A stretch of 64,000 nt of DNA from Prochlorococcus sp. AG-436-D21 (GCA_003212655.1 QCPF01000005.1:1-64000); one strand, 5' to 3'. Positions 54,561 to 64,000 are shown, numbered from the stretch's first letter. Translations and numbers: made by a program. The notes: a model not told the origin generated them from the letters alone.

Positions 54561-54638
54561 AGAGATAGACTTTTACCTTGACGTGAAACCTACGTAAAAC
54601 CGTTTTTTTCAGTATATAACTAGGTTGTTAAAGATTTT

Positions 54639-56225
54639 TTACTCCCACTCAATAGTTCCAGGAGGTTTACTTGTAATATCGTAAACAACCCTATTTACTA
54701 AAGTTACTTCATTTACGATTCTATTTGAAATTCTCTCCAAAATCTGAAAAGGAATTTTTGACCAATCTGCTGTCATCCCATCTTCACTAGATACACAACG
54801 TAAAACAATTGGCCATGAATAGGTCCTTTTATCACCCATAACTCCCACAGTTTTTACGGGTAACAATACTGCAAAAGCTTGCCATATATCATTGTAGAGA
54901 CCTGCTTTTTTAATTTCGTCTCTTACTATCCAGTCTGCATCTCTTAAACAATCAAGTTTTTCATTATTAACTTCTCCCAAGATTCTTATAGCTAATCCTG
55001 GTCCTGGGAATGGATGCCTTTTTATAATTTCATCTGGCAAACCTAAAGCGGCCCCAACTTTTCGGACTTCATCCTTAAAAAGTTTTCTTAACGGCTCAAC
55101 TAATTTAAATTGTAAATCTTTTGGCAATCCACCCACATTATGATGGCTCTTTATTTTTACAGCTATTCTTTCACCTGTCTTGGGATCAATATTAGTACCA
55201 GCACTTTCAATAACATCAGGATAAAGAGTACCTTGGGCTAAGTACTGAAAAGGTCCCAATCTATTACTTTCTTCTTCAAATACTCTAATAAATTCTTCAC
55301 CAATTATTTTCCTTTTTTGTTCTGGATCAGTAATCCCTTTTAATTTGGCAATAAACCTTTCCCTTGCATTTATATATTCAACCTTTATGTGAAATTTCTT
55401 ATCAAAAAAATTCATTAAAAATTCTGGTTCACCTTTTCTCATAAAGCCTTGATCTATAAACATACATGTAAGCTGATTTCCAATTGCTTTATTTAGAAGA
55501 AAAGCAAGAGTTGAGGAATCAACTCCTCCTGACAAGGCAAGCAAAACTTTTTTATTGCCAACTTGCTCTCTTATCAGAGGGATAGTTTCCTCTATATAAG
55601 TATCGGTTGTCCAGTCAGCCACACAACTAGAAATTTTATAAACAAAATTTTTAATTATGGTCATTCCAAACTCTGAATGAATAACTTCAGGATGAAATTG
55701 TACGCCAAATAATTTATTTCTATCATTTGAAATGGCTGCATGGAGTGTGTTCTCAGTATGAGCAATTCTATTAAATCCATCAGGCAAAGAATTAATTGAA
55801 TCACCATGACTCATCCACATTATAGATTTATCTTCTACATCAGATAGAAGGTCAGATTCTTGATCTATATTGATTGGCGCTCTCCCATATTCAGCTTTTT
55901 TAGTTGCTGAAATAACAGATCCTCCAAGTTCTTTGACCATTAATTGCATTCCATAGCATATGCCAAGAATAGGAATTCCTAAATTAAAAATTTTTTCATC
56001 ACATTTAGGAGCATTTTCTTCATAAACAGAATTTGGACCTCCACTCAAAATGATCCCTTTAGGACTAATTGCATTAATATCCTCTATTGAAATACAGTTA
56101 CTGACTACAAGAGAAAAAACATTAGTTTCTCTAATTCTTCTTGCGATCAATTCAGAATATTGAGATCCGAAATCTAAAATTAATATTGAAGGATCTCGTT
56201 CTTTTTTTAAAGATATTTGACTCAT
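54639..56225 (-). CDS. guaA: GMP synthase (glutamine-hydrolysing)
   Basis: A 528-residue enzyme that converts XMP to GMP. The class I glutaminase has GICYGMQLM with the nucleophile Cys (about residue 94). The ATP pyrophosphatase domain has [16 protein letters not shown] (about 228). The dimerisation domain ends in [17 protein letters not shown], the universal GuaA C-terminus. The length is normal. Confidence 0.97.
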   Translation of the reverse strand: MSQISLKKERDPSILILDFGSQYSELIARRIRETNVFSLVVSNCISIEDINAISPKGIILSGGPNSVYEENAPKCDEKIFNLGIPILGICYGMQLMVKELGGSVISATKKAEYGRAPINIDQESDLLSDVEDKSIMWMSHGDSINSLPDGFNRIAHTENTLHAAISNDRNKLFGVQFHPEVIHSEFGMTIIKNFVYKISSCVADWTTDTYIEETIPLIREQVGNKKVLLALSGGVDSSTLAFLLNKAIGNQLTCMFIDQGFMRKGEPEFLMNFFDKKFHIKVEYINARERFIAKLKGITDPEQKRKIIGEEFIRVFEEESNRLGPFQYLAQGTLYPDVIESAGTNIDPKTGERIAVKIKSHHNVGGLPKDLQFKLVEPLRKLFKDEVRKVGAALGLPDEIIKRHPFPGPGLAIRILGEVNNEKLDCLRDADWIVRDEIKKAGLYNDIWQAFAVLLPVKTVGVMGDKRTYSWPIVLRCVSSEDGMTADWSKIPFQILERISNRIVNEVTLVNRVVYDITSKPPGTIEWE

Positions 56226-56279
56226 GTATAAAAGTTAGCTCAATTTATTTACAAAAGCATAATGAATCAAAAATTAATC

Positions 56280-57392
56280 TTATTTAAAATAGGAAAAATA
56301 ATTATTACCGAAATTTCCAGCCCACCTTATTTCCCTTTTTCTATCAAAAATGATTGATGCGATTTCCATATCCGTTTTTACATACCTATTTACATAAGCA
56401 AAAGAACGTTTTTCAATCGTATTTGATAAATTCTTAAATAATTTATCAGCTCTAGATTTATCAAATTCTTCAAGGAGTAATAATCCATCCTCAAGATTAT
56501 TTAACTCAGATAATTTAACTATTATTTCAAGTGGTAACTTTTCTTGAACTGCTAAATAAACAAGAATTTCAATTCTTCCATCAGCTAAATGATTATGTGT
56601 ATGAAAAATACCACCTGCTAATTTAATTAATTTGCCGTGATAACCAAAAAGAATTACAGTTTTAACTTTTTTTATTGCAGCATCGACTAGTAATGGGCCT
56701 ATCCAATTTCCAATTTTAATAATTGGTAAATCAACATTATAAGTTTTTGCCAAATTTAATCCATTTTCACCAATGACAAAAACAACTTTTCCTTTAAAAT
56801 TGTTTTGCATTAATTTTGCTAGATTAGTTTTAGCTTCTTCCAATTGATCAGGTGAAGCACTCGAATAGGTCTCAGCCGAAGTTCCAATAATAGATAATCC
56901 GTCAACAATACCAAATGACTTATTACTAGTTCTTTCAGCTAAAAACTCCCCATTTGGAAAAATAATCTCTAATTTCAAATTAAAGCCCGTAGGAATAATA
57001 TCTAATAAATTTTCAAATAAAACTTCTTTTGCAAAATCAGAAATGCATATCTCTGAAGTCTCCTCTTTTATACCAACTCCAGATCCTGGAATAATATTTA
57101 TAGGATTTGTTTGGTTAAGGTTGTTAAAATTAATTTTTTCTAAAGAGGTTATTGTCCATATTTCTAAGTTTTGTGTAATGTCAAGATCTAAGCCTGACTT
57201 GGCAAAGGAGATTCCTAGTGCATGCGAATCATCCTTTAGTAAACCAACAGAATGAACTTCTATTTTTATTTGTTTTTTTTCGTTAGGAACTTTTATTAGT
57301 TCATAATTCTCAAATGGTAGACCTACTAGTTTTTTTAATGCTGACTTAGCAGCTCCAGCGACCCACAAAGGTAAAGAAAATCCTTTTTTCAA
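56280..57392 (-). CDS. cbiD: Cobalt-precorrin-5B C1-methyltransferase
   Basis: CbiD, 370 residues, acts in the anaerobic branch of cobalamin synthesis. The N-terminus FSLPLWVAGAAKSALKKLVG is characteristic of the cyanobacterial form. The Gly-rich region has PINIIPGSGVGIKEE (about 97-112), and FGYHGKLIKLAGGIFHTHN (about 247-266) is a conserved stretch. It lies upstream of guaA (54-base gap) on the same strand and is divergent from the aminotransferase gene. Prochlorococcus makes pseudocobalamin, so the gene fits. Confidence 0.9.
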   Translation of the reverse strand: MKKGFSLPLWVAGAAKSALKKLVGLPFENYELIKVPNEKKQIKIEVHSVGLLKDDSHALGISFAKSGLDLDITQNLEIWTITSLEKINFNNLNQTNPINIIPGSGVGIKEETSEICISDFAKEVLFENLLDIIPTGFNLKLEIIFPNGEFLAERTSNKSFGIVDGLSIIGTSAETYSSASPDQLEEAKTNLAKLMQNNFKGKVVFVIGENGLNLAKTYNVDLPIIKIGNWIGPLLVDAAIKKVKTVILFGYHGKLIKLAGGIFHTHNHLADGRIEILVYLAVQEKLPLEIIVKLSELNNLEDGLLLLEEFDKSRADKLFKNLSNTIEKRSFAYVNRYVKTDMEIASIIFDRKREIRWAGNFGNNYFSYFK

Positions 57393-57452
57393 ATCAAGTA
57401 ATTGAAAAATATATAATGAGAACTAATCTAAGAATGACCTATTTAACAAAAA

Positions 57453-58616
57453 GTGGCCATACAACAAAAATTATCATTGATGATTCCTGGTCCAACACCA
57501 GTTCCAGAAAAAGTGTTACAAGCATTAAGTAAGCATCCAATAGGCCATCGCAGTAAAGAATTCCAAGATCTCGTAGAAAGCACTACCAAAAACTTACAAT
57601 GGCTTCATCAAACTCAGAATGATGTTCTAACAATTACGGGTAGTGGAACTGCCGCAATGGAAGCTGGAATAATAAATACCTTAAGTAAAGGAGATAAAGT
57701 AATTTGTGGAGAGAATGGAAAATTTGGAGAAAGATGGGTAAAAGTTGCTAAAGAATTTGGTTTGGAAGTCATAACAATTGATTCAGCATGGGGCACTCCG
57801 CTTAATCCAGAAGAATTCAAAAAGGTATTAGAAGAAGATAAAGAAAAAAAAATAAAAGCAGTTATTTTGACTCATTCTGAAACTTCAACAGGTGTAATTA
57901 ATGATCTAAAAACTATAAGCACATATATTCGCGATCACAACACAGCTTTATCAATAGTTGACTGCGTTACAAGTCTTGGAGCTTGCAATGTACCAGTAGA
58001 TGAATGGGAATTGGATATCGTTGCTTCAGGATCACAAAAGGGATATATGATACCCCCAGGACTTAGTTTTATATCAATGAGCCAAAAAGCATGGGATGCT
58101 GCGGATAAATCCAATTTACCAAAATTCTATTTAAACTTAAAATCTTATAGAAAAAGTCTTTTAAGCAACAGTAATCCATATACTCCAGCAGTTAATTTAA
58201 TTTTTGCTTTAGATGAAGCTTTAAAAATGATGAGAGAAGAAGGCTTAAATAACATTTTCCTCAGACACAATAAACATAAATTAGCCATGAGCAATGCAAT
58301 GAAAACTTTAAATTTAAAATTATTTGCTGATGAAAAATATTTAAGCCCCTCAATTACCGCAATAAACACTGGAGAACTAGATGCTGAAGAATTTCGAAAA
58401 AAAATAAAGAATAATTTTGATATCTTACTTGCTGGTGGACAAGATCATTTAAAAGGCAAAATATTTAGAGTTGGGCACTTAGGTTATGTTAACGATAGAG
58501 ATATTATTACAGTAGTTTCGGCTATAAGTAATACACTGCTTGATCTTGGTAAAATCACAGCTCAACAAGCTGGTGAAGCATTAGTTGTTACATCTAAATA
58601 TCTGGAAGGAAATTGA
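57453..58616 (+). CDS. Class V aminotransferase (serine/alanine-glyoxylate type)
   Basis: A 387-residue PLP enzyme. MIPGPTPVPEKVLQALSKHPIGHRS is the typical start of the alanine-glyoxylate/serine-pyruvate family. The PLP lysine is in VASGSQKGYMIPPGLSF (about residue 195). The C-terminal GGQDHLKGKIFRVGHLG is also a family motif. It starts at GTG 57453, just after a promoter region of 60 bases shared with cbiD. It may serve photorespiratory glyoxylate or a related transamination; the substrate is not certain. Confidence 0.93.
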   Translation: MAIQQKLSLMIPGPTPVPEKVLQALSKHPIGHRSKEFQDLVESTTKNLQWLHQTQNDVLTITGSGTAAMEAGIINTLSKGDKVICGENGKFGERWVKVAKEFGLEVITIDSAWGTPLNPEEFKKVLEEDKEKKIKAVILTHSETSTGVINDLKTISTYIRDHNTALSIVDCVTSLGACNVPVDEWELDIVASGSQKGYMIPPGLSFISMSQKAWDAADKSNLPKFYLNLKSYRKSLLSNSNPYTPAVNLIFALDEALKMMREEGLNNIFLRHNKHKLAMSNAMKTLNLKLFADEKYLSPSITAINTGELDAEEFRKKIKNNFDILLAGGQDHLKGKIFRVGHLGYVNDRDIITVVSAISNTLLDLGKITAQQAGEALVVTSKYLEGN

Positions 58617-58617
58617 G

Positions 58618-58815
58618 TTAAGTTCCTGGTTCTTCAATATTTCCGCCTAATTCAACGATCTTTTTTCTAAGAACGATTGATTTTTTTTCGTCACCCTTAG
58701 TTTGAGCAATTGCAAGGGCAAACTCTAATTTTTCTAACTGATGGCCACCCTCAAAAAAAGATAATTTTTTCTTAATGCGGTTTTTATTATCTTTGTATGA
58801 AATTTGTGAAGACAT
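58618..58815 (-). CDS. Small conserved hypothetical protein
   Basis: A 65-residue hydrophilic protein that I do not recognise. It is mostly helical, with KNRIKKKLSFFEGGHQLEKL and ALAIAQTKGDEKKSIVLRKK, and no membrane segment. It begins at ATG 58815 and ends one base after the convergent aminotransferase gene. A complete reading frame with typical codon use supports it; the function is unknown. Confidence 0.65.
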   Translation of the reverse strand: MSSQISYKDNKNRIKKKLSFFEGGHQLEKLEFALAIAQTKGDEKKSIVLRKKIVELGGNIEEPGT

Positions 58816-58948
58816 AAAAATTCATCCTTTAAGTAATATTATGCCAATAAAAGGGGACATTACGAGAGGAAACTAAAAATATTATTTGACTATAAACTTA
58901 AACAAAAAAAAATTTTTCTAATATCATGTTCAAACATCTCTCAAATTT

Positions 58949-59461
58949 ATGCCAAACATAAATCTAATCTACTATCTAATTGCAGGTGGTATTTTTGGAG
59001 CTTTAGCTCTAATAACAGGTATTCCTGCAGCTCCTCTTGCAGGTGCTTTAATCGGTTCAAGCATACTTAGCATCAGCGGCAAAGTTGATATTGCAAATTG
59101 GCCAGTCGGAACAAGAACAATTTTAGAAATATGCATTGGAACTGTAATTGGCACATCATTAACCAAAGATTCATTAGTTGATCTTCAAAGCTTATGGAGG
59201 CCTGCCATACTAATAACTTTTACTTTAGTTATTACTGGATTAGCAATTGGATTATGGACAAGCAGATTACTTAATATTGATGTGATAACAACAATTCTGG
59301 GTGCTGCACCAGGAGGGATTAGTGGTATGAGTCTTGTAGGATCTGAATACGGAGTGGGGGCTGCAGTAGCAACTTTACACGCAGTCAGATTGATTACTGT
59401 GCTTTTAATTCTTCCTTTAGTTGTAAAATGCTTGAATTTATTTGGAGTAATTAAATCTTAA
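58949..59461 (+). CDS. AbrB-family membrane protein
   Basis: A 170-residue membrane protein with four to five hydrophobic segments. GIPAAPLAGALIGSSIL (about 24-40), GAAPGGISGMSLVGSEYG (about 120-137) and VATLHAVRLITVLL are the repeat-like motifs of the AbrB/ammonia-monooxygenase-like transporter family. Full members have two such repeats; this one has one repeat, the usual half-length form. A transport role is presumed, but the substrate is unknown. It does not resemble the AbrB transcription factor. Confidence 0.85.
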   Translation: MPNINLIYYLIAGGIFGALALITGIPAAPLAGALIGSSILSISGKVDIANWPVGTRTILEICIGTVIGTSLTKDSLVDLQSLWRPAILITFTLVITGLAIGLWTSRLLNIDVITTILGAAPGGISGMSLVGSEYGVGAAVATLHAVRLITVLLILPLVVKCLNLFGVIKS

Positions 59462-59515
59462 ATTTCTATAGACATATTCACAATAAAAGATATTTTTAAA
59501 TAGAGGAAAAGTTTA

Positions 59516-59980
59516 ATGAAAACGTTAAAGCCCAAAAAACTAATATTATCAACTTTAGGATTGTTAATTCCTCTAGTCTTTACTACTTTAAAAGTTAATG
59601 CAGGATCATTTGGGGCAGAAATTTTCTGTACCATGAGAGATGGAGGAAATGACCATGAAAGTAGTTGGGATGCGGCATATACTTATATAAAAAAACAAAA
59701 AGGAGGATTTTTCAAAGTCTCACCTAAACAAGCAGCAGCGCAAATTACAGAATCAGTAATTAGAGATAGAGAAACCTTCAGTTATTGTGTTGAGTACCTC
59801 GATAAACTTCATCCAAATAGACAACTAATAAGAGAAATAGAATTAGAAGAAAAAAGAAAAGAAAAAGAAGCACAAGACAGAGAAAATAAAAGAAAAAAGT
59901 TAGAAAGAGAATTAGAAGAAACTAATGAAGGGATTTCTGAAGAATTTACTGATGAAACACTTGATAGATATAGTTATTAA
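59516..59980 (+). CDS. Exported protein with charged C-terminal coil
   Basis: A 154-residue protein with a signal peptide (MKTLKPKKLILSTLGLLIPL, cleaved near AG-SFG about residue 30). The mature part has SFGAEIFCTMRDGGNDHESS and a conserved-looking domain to about residue 105 with two Cys (about 38 and 91) that could form a disulfide. A long Lys/Glu coil follows and ends EEFTDETLDRYSY. I recall the family in marine picocyanobacteria, but have no function for it. Confidence 0.75.
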   Translation: MKTLKPKKLILSTLGLLIPLVFTTLKVNAGSFGAEIFCTMRDGGNDHESSWDAAYTYIKKQKGGFFKVSPKQAAAQITESVIRDRETFSYCVEYLDKLHPNRQLIREIELEEKRKEKEAQDRENKRKKLERELEETNEGISEEFTDETLDRYSY

Positions 59981-60145
59981 TAAAAGTTTCAGAAAAGATA
60001 ATAATTTTTCCAAATTTTAATAAATACTATTTTGTATCTAAACACACTAAATCACATTTTTACTGACAAATTTAGTCTAAAACAAATCAATAAATGTTGA
60101 CTTTTAAATTATTCGAGCCATTATTTATTTAACTAAATATTCTGA

Positions 60146-60547
60146 ATGCATATTAATGATGCGGTGTTTTTAGAGGATTTATGTCCCAAGTTCAGATTAA
60201 GACAATGGCGAAAATCTATTCATAGGTTTACAGGAAAAAGTTGTATATATTGCGGAAAACCATCTGAATCTATCGATCATGTATTACCTCGTAGCCAAGG
60301 CGGTTTAAGTACGACAGAAAACTGTGTCCCTGCATGTCTTTCCTGTAATGGAGATAAATCAGATGAAAATGCCTTGTATTGGTATAGAAGGCAAAAATTT
60401 TATGACCCTCGAAGAGCAATGGCTATAAGAGCGTGGTTAGAGGGAGATTTAAGATTAGCTATCAGATTACTGCAATGGGCTAATCCTAATTTCAAACCAA
60501 AAAATAAAAATTACGAAAAAGATGAATCAGAATACAAAGCAGCTTGA
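60146..60547 (+). CDS. HNH endonuclease family protein
   Basis: A 133-residue protein with the HNH zinc-finger nuclease motif. CIYC (33-36) and CLSC (64-67) bind zinc; SIDHVLPRSQGG (about 42-53) holds the Asp-His pair, and ENCVPACLSCNGDKSD completes the fold. This exact form, with the following YRRQKFYDPRRAMAIRAWLEG, is common as a single-copy gene in cyanobacteria and is not linked to an intron or phage here. The substrate is unknown. The stretch 59981-60145 before it is non-coding. Confidence 0.9.
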   Translation: MHINDAVFLEDLCPKFRLRQWRKSIHRFTGKSCIYCGKPSESIDHVLPRSQGGLSTTENCVPACLSCNGDKSDENALYWYRRQKFYDPRRAMAIRAWLEGDLRLAIRLLQWANPNFKPKNKNYEKDESEYKAA

Positions 60548-60778
60548 CTACCAAACATTACATATTGTTCTAGAGTTATAACTCTTACATATATTTTCCA
60601 ATTCTCTTGGCGATTCTGGGAATATTAAAATTGTCGATAATGTAATAAGAAAGATAAATAACTTTTGGTAGGATTTAAAATTAACTGAAGTTACTTCTTT
60701 CTCTATAACACGGGGATAACTTTTGCTAACACAGAAAGTTTTTGATTTTAAAACGGGTTTAAGAGCTGTCTTCATCAT
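60548..60778 (-). CDS. Small hypothetical membrane protein
   Basis: A 76-residue protein that I do not recognise. The first 35 residues are basic, then there is one hydrophobic segment (about 39-54, QKLFIFLITLSTILIF) and a short polar tail with two Cys. It touches the end of the HNH gene and is divergent from the epimerase gene. Its length and single helix make it plausible, but it could be spurious. Confidence 0.5.
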   Translation of the reverse strand: MMKTALKPVLKSKTFCVSKSYPRVIEKEVTSVNFKSYQKLFIFLITLSTILIFPESPRELENICKSYNSRTICNVW

Positions 60779-60810
60779 TTATTAATACATATGTACTACT
60801 TTATCGCCGC

Positions 60811-61689
60811 ATGAAGAATCCTGCAAGTTCACTAAGTAAAAAAAATAAATTTTTAATCTTTGGATGTGGTTTCAGCGGTAGTTTCTTTGCAAAAGCTATA
60901 AGGCAATTAGGTTGTTCTGCTTTGACAAGTTCTAGATCTGAAAAAAACGATCCATATAGTTTCGTATTCAACAGTGAAAATAGCGTGGTTCCTGAGTCAA
61001 AAATTTTTGATGGAGTCACACATATTCTTAGTTGCATACCTCCCGACAAAAATGGAAATGATCCAGTATTAATGAGTCTCAACAATCAACTAAGAAGTTT
61101 ATCCCCTCAATGGGTTGGTTATTTATCTACAACAGGAGTTTATGGGAACACCATGGGTGATTGGGTTTCTGAAGTTGATGAACCAAACCCTTTTCAAAAA
61201 AGAAGTCATAAGAGGTTAAATTGTGAAAAAGAATGGATTGAATCAGGTTTACCTGTACAAATTTTTAGATTACCCGGTATTTATGGACCTGGAAGATCTA
61301 CTTTTGAAGCAATAAAAAATAAAAAAATTCGTGTTATATCTAAGAAAAATCAGGTATTTTCAAGAATTCATGTTGCTGATATTGTGAATGCAATTATCTA
61401 TCTATTACAAAATAAAAATTCCTTAAAGTTTTACCAGATTATTAATATTGCAGATGATCAACCCTGTTCTCAGATAGAAGTTATTCAATATTGCTACGAT
61501 TTACTTGGTTTAACAATGCCAAAACCTATCCTATTTGAGGATGCAAAAGCAGAATTATCACCTATCGCTCAATCTTTTTGGATGGAAAATAGAAGAGTTT
61601 CGAACAAACTTTTATGCGAAACACTTGGATATAAACTAATTTATAAAAACTATAAAACAGGTTTAAAAAATTGCTACCTAAATATTTAA
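60811..61689 (+). CDS. NAD-dependent epimerase/dehydratase family protein
   Basis: A 292-residue extended SDR protein. The Rossmann motif is FLIFGCGFSGSFFAKA (residues 14-29), with GxGxxGxxxA spacing modified to G-C-G-F-S-G. LSTTGVYG (about 106-113) has the active-site Thr and Tyr; the family YxxxK is shifted, since R-S-H-K follows at about 129. RLPGIYGPGRSTFEAI and FSRIHVADIVNAI are typical of the atypical SDR group that includes YeeZ-like proteins. Its substrate is unknown. It starts at ATG 60811, upstream of pdxA by 23 bases. Confidence 0.85.
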   Translation: MKNPASSLSKKNKFLIFGCGFSGSFFAKAIRQLGCSALTSSRSEKNDPYSFVFNSENSVVPESKIFDGVTHILSCIPPDKNGNDPVLMSLNNQLRSLSPQWVGYLSTTGVYGNTMGDWVSEVDEPNPFQKRSHKRLNCEKEWIESGLPVQIFRLPGIYGPGRSTFEAIKNKKIRVISKKNQVFSRIHVADIVNAIIYLLQNKNSLKFYQIINIADDQPCSQIEVIQYCYDLLGLTMPKPILFEDAKAELSPIAQSFWMENRRVSNKLLCETLGYKLIYKNYKTGLKNCYLNI

Positions 61690-61712
61690 AAAAATAAATT
61701 AAAAAACTTTTT

Positions 61713-62747
61713 ATGAATTTTCAAAATACAAATAAAACATTGAAGGTAGTATTAAGCGTCGGAGATGAGTCGGGTATTGGACCTGAAATAATCTTAAAAG
61801 CACTTTGTTCTAATGAGATACCAGAAAATATTGACTTTATATTAGTTGGATCAAGAAAAAATCTACAAAATACTTATGAAAATCTTAGATCCTTAGGATT
61901 AAAAAACCTTGCAAACCCTAAAAATTTAAATATACATGATCTCGAAATTTCTTCTTCAGAAAATGACACTCAATCAAATTACGGTAATTCAAGTTTCCAA
62001 TATTTAAAAAAAGCTATAGAAATTGTAAAACAATATCCTGATTCAGCACTTGTAACTGGACCAATTTGCAAGAAATCATGGTCTCTAGCGGGTCATTACT
62101 TCTCAGGCCAAACCGAAGTACTAGCAAAATCATGTGAGGCCAAAAACGTTGGAATGTTATTCACGGCAAAATCACCAATTACAGGTTGGAGATTTAATAC
62201 TTTACTCGCCACAACACACATAGCCCTGTGTGAAGTTCCAAAGAAATTGACTAGAGAATTAATACACTCTAAATTGGATCTTTTCAAAGATTTTTGTAAA
62301 TCCTACACTAATGAGCCTACTTTAAAAGTCGCAGGATTAAACCCTCATGCTGGCGAAGACGGTATTCTAGGTCATGAAGAAAAAGATTGGATCAATGATG
62401 CATTAATAACATGGAATGAGAAGAATAAAGGTATCAGATTATTAGGTCCTTTATCACCAGATAGTTGCTGGAATTCTTCAGTAAAAGCATGGAGTGATAA
62501 AAATGCTGAAAAGCACGATGGCATTCTTGCTATGTATCATGATCAAGGTTTAATTCCAATGAAAGTGATAGCTTTTAATTACTCTGTCAATACCACAATA
62601 GGTTTACCTTTTATCAGAACGTCTCCTGACCATGGAACGGGATTTGATATTGCAGGTAAAGGAATTGCTCAATCTCAGAGCATGATTGAAGCTATAAAAG
62701 CTGCCATAGAAATGACCAACAATTCAAGACAGCTTAACGCGCATTAA
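61713..62747 (+). CDS. pdxA: 4-hydroxythreonine-4-phosphate dehydrogenase
   Basis: A 344-residue enzyme of pyridoxal phosphate synthesis. The N-terminus VVLSVGDESGIGPEIILKAL is typical (E for P at one place). The metal ligands are the His residues in LLATTHIALCEVP (about 170), GLNPHAGEDG (about 210) and YHDQGLIPMK (about 270). FIRTSPDHGTGFDIAGKG is a further signature. The length is normal. The last 24 bases overlap the end of the convergent accB gene. Confidence 0.95.
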   Translation: MNFQNTNKTLKVVLSVGDESGIGPEIILKALCSNEIPENIDFILVGSRKNLQNTYENLRSLGLKNLANPKNLNIHDLEISSSENDTQSNYGNSSFQYLKKAIEIVKQYPDSALVTGPICKKSWSLAGHYFSGQTEVLAKSCEAKNVGMLFTAKSPITGWRFNTLLATTHIALCEVPKKLTRELIHSKLDLFKDFCKSYTNEPTLKVAGLNPHAGEDGILGHEEKDWINDALITWNEKNKGIRLLGPLSPDSCWNSSVKAWSDKNAEKHDGILAMYHDQGLIPMKVIAFNYSVNTTIGLPFIRTSPDHGTGFDIAGKGIAQSQSMIEAIKAAIEMTNNSRQLNAH

Positions 62748-63224
62748 AACTTGACCGAATTCAACTGGTGTACCATTTTCAACGAGAATCTCTACTATTT
62801 CAGCATTAAATTCAGATTCAATTTCATTCATTAACTTCATAGCTTCCAAAATACAAATAGTTTGACCAACCTTAATATTATTTCCAATCTCGACGAATGG
62901 CTCCTCACCAGGAGCTGCAGCCCTATAAAAGGTTCCGACCATAGGAGAAGTAATTTCAGTAAGATCAGAGCGCCCAGGAGGGGCTACCTGAGGTGCGTCA
63001 GGCTCCCTTACCAGTGAAACATTATCATTAATAGATTTTTGGTTAGCAATTGTTTGCCTGTCAATAGAGGTATTAGAAACTAAATTATTAGAAATTTGAT
63101 TTTGATCAAATAAATTCCTTTTTATTTCGAGTTTAAAATCTTCTCCTTCTAATGAGAATTCTTGAATATCGCTTTTAGAGATTTTCTCGATTAAGCGATT
63201 TAAATCTTCATGATCTAATTTCAT
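62724..63224 (-). CDS. accB: Acetyl-CoA carboxylase biotin carboxyl carrier protein
   Basis: A 166-residue carrier whose biotin is attached to the Lys in ILEAMKLMNEI (about residue 128). The biotinylation motif is A-M-K-L here instead of A-M-K-M. The N-terminal 75 residues are a linker with low complexity, and the C-terminal domain has the barrel-like ITSPMVGTFYRAAAPGEEPF. It is carboxylated by AccC, encoded at 11.8-13.1 kb. It lies 5 bases after efp on the same strand; an efp-accB pair is common in cyanobacteria and other bacteria. Confidence 0.96.
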   Translation of the reverse strand: MKLDHEDLNRLIEKISKSDIQEFSLEGEDFKLEIKRNLFDQNQISNNLVSNTSIDRQTIANQKSINDNVSLVREPDAPQVAPPGRSDLTEITSPMVGTFYRAAAPGEEPFVEIGNNIKVGQTICILEAMKLMNEIESEFNAEIVEILVENGTPVEFGQVLMRVKLS

Positions 63225-63229
63225 AGCAA

Positions 63230-63790
63230 TTAATTTTCACGTCCAAGATAACTGTCGTTTCGAGTATCAACTTTAATCATTTCTCCCTCTGAAATAAATA
63301 AAGGAACCATAACTTGAGCACCTGTCTCTAGAATAGCTGGTTTCGTGCCTCCACTAGCAGTATCACCTTTAACTCCAGGATCAGTTTCAGTAACTTTCAA
63401 AGTAACAGATATTGGAAGTTCGACTTCTAGCACTTTACCATTATGAAAAATTACATTAACCTCCATTCCCTCTTTCAAATACTTTGAACCTTTACCGATT
63501 TGTTCAGAGGTGAGTCTTGTCTCTTCAAAACTTGTCATGTCCATAAAAACATAATCGCCAGACTCCACATAAGTATGCTGCAGGTTAGACTTCTCAAGGA
63601 TAGCCTGCTGTACTGATTCTCCGGCTCGAAAAGTTTTTTCAACCACGTTGCCGCTTTGAACTGATTTTAATTTTGTTCGCACAAAAGCAGAACCCTTGCC
63701 AGGCTTGACATGTAGAAATTCTACAACACGCCAAACTTGTCCATCCAATTCGATGGTAGTACCTGTGCGAAAATCGTTACTGGAAATCAT
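63230..63790 (-). CDS. efp: Elongation factor P
   Basis: EF-P, about 186 residues, rescues ribosomes stalled at poly-proline. The start is chosen at ATG 63790 ([17 protein letters not shown]), since the open frame upstream to 63826 adds 12 residues that are not EF-P. The loop [10 protein letters not shown] carries the Lys at position 32 that can be modified in other bacteria. The three barrel domains are complete, ending in [13 protein letters not shown]. It is divergent from the cyclophilin-like gene by 43 bases. Confidence 0.96.
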   Translation of the reverse strand: MISSNDFRTGTTIELDGQVWRVVEFLHVKPGKGSAFVRTKLKSVQSGNVVEKTFRAGESVQQAILEKSNLQHTYVESGDYVFMDMTSFEETRLTSEQIGKGSKYLKEGMEVNVIFHNGKVLEVELPISVTLKVTETDPGVKGDTASGGTKPAILETGAQVMVPLFISEGEMIKVDTRNDSYLGREN

Positions 63791-63833
63791 TCCTGTATTA
63801 CATCCCCAAGGATCATAAACCTGCAAGAGTGCT

Positions 63834-64000
63834 ATGCAAAAATTCTTATCAAATCAGAACAAACTTTTCTTAATTCTATCGATTGTAATTTTACAGGTTT
63901 TTCTCTTAAAACCGATTCAAGTACTAGCTGATTTACCTACTGGAAATGCAGTAAAAGACCCTAGTGCAATCCTCAGAAACGCCCTCCCTATCAAGCAAGT
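63834..64000 (+). CDS. Cyclophilin-like protein, N-terminal part (cut by window end)
   Basis: The frame opens at ATG 63834 and stays open to the window end (55 codons). Residues 1-37 form a signal peptide or membrane anchor ([17 protein letters not shown], then VLA before D). The next part, [20 protein letters not shown], matches the start of the TLP40/cyclophilin-type peptidyl-prolyl isomerases of cyanobacterial thylakoid lumen or periplasm. It is incomplete, so the call rests on that short motif and on its usual position next to efp. Confidence 0.75.
   Translation, partial: MQKFLSNQNKLFLILSIVILQVFLLKPIQVLADLPTGNAVKDPSAILRNALPIKQ

Noticed and set aside
49131-54601. ACGTAAAACC as a boundary repeat of a mobile cassette
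   Set aside because: A single 10-mer pair in AT-rich DNA can be chance, and no recombinase or second repeat supports it. It is mentioned only in the operon finding.
60146-60547. HNH protein as part of a homing intron or phage remnant
   Set aside because: It is a complete stand-alone gene between native genes, with no intron structure or other phage genes nearby.

Overview
The window looks like a stretch of a high-light type Prochlorococcus chromosome. It is strongly AT-rich and gene-dense with small overlaps. It carries cyanobacterial markers (psbX, ycf66, a high-light-inducible protein, a pair of diflavin flavodiiron proteins, cbiD). It also has a circularly permuted (two-piece) tmRNA whose tag reads ANKIVSFSRQTAPVAA, the type known from marine picocyanobacteria. 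The assignment rests on recognition, not on a database search.

Layout. 1-4.6 kb: sufBCDS for Fe-S cluster assembly, with sufB cut at the window edge. 4.6-13.1 kb: an S9 peptidase, peptide deformylase, a HIT protein, an ABC exporter, an Hli protein, ycf66, psbX, a YggT protein and accC. 13.4-22.6 kb: tRNA-Leu, an LpxB-like protein, a PRC-barrel protein, smc, small membrane proteins, an RlmL-like methyltransferase and the tmRNA. 22.7-24.8 kb: a broken mini-ORF, an aldo/keto reductase, a ParA-like ATPase and a membrane protein. 24.8-31.5 kb: an integrated island. 31.5-48.9 kb: argJ (frameshifted), coaE, gatB, thiO, ndk, speA, alaS, flv3-flv1, an FMN reductase, PBP2 and a Cas4-like nuclease. 49.2-54.4 kb: a four-gene operon of a DUF1028 protein, an M20 amidohydrolase, an asparagine synthase and a carbamoyltransferase. 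54.6-64 kb: guaA, cbiD, an aminotransferase, small genes, an HNH protein, pdxA, accB, efp and the start of a cyclophilin-like gene.

The island is the most interesting part. Three copies of a 14-bp core lie at 24832, 26766 and 31472, and each is the 3' end of argJ. Read on the minus strand, all three encode the same last codons (I-N-S-E-Y-T-T-stop, preceded by V-E or V-Q) using different synonymous codons. The copies divide the island into two tandem elements of about 1.9 kb and 4.7 kb in the same orientation. Both elements have matching ends and clusters of the 7-mer AATCACA, often 11 bp apart, which look like arm-type recombinase sites. The larger element encodes a tyrosine recombinase, a serine recombinase, a run of five overlapping small genes and a candidate structured RNA. 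The smaller one has no recombinase and carries a YadA-like surface protein. Each element encodes one member of the same 46-47 residue microprotein family. I read this as an argJ-specific integrative element with a satellite that it may mobilise.

Several oddities may be sequence errors rather than biology: a one-base frameshift in argJ at a 7-base homopolymer, a similar break in a 45-codon ORF next to the tmRNA, and a disrupted sufB at the window edge. They are flagged as such.
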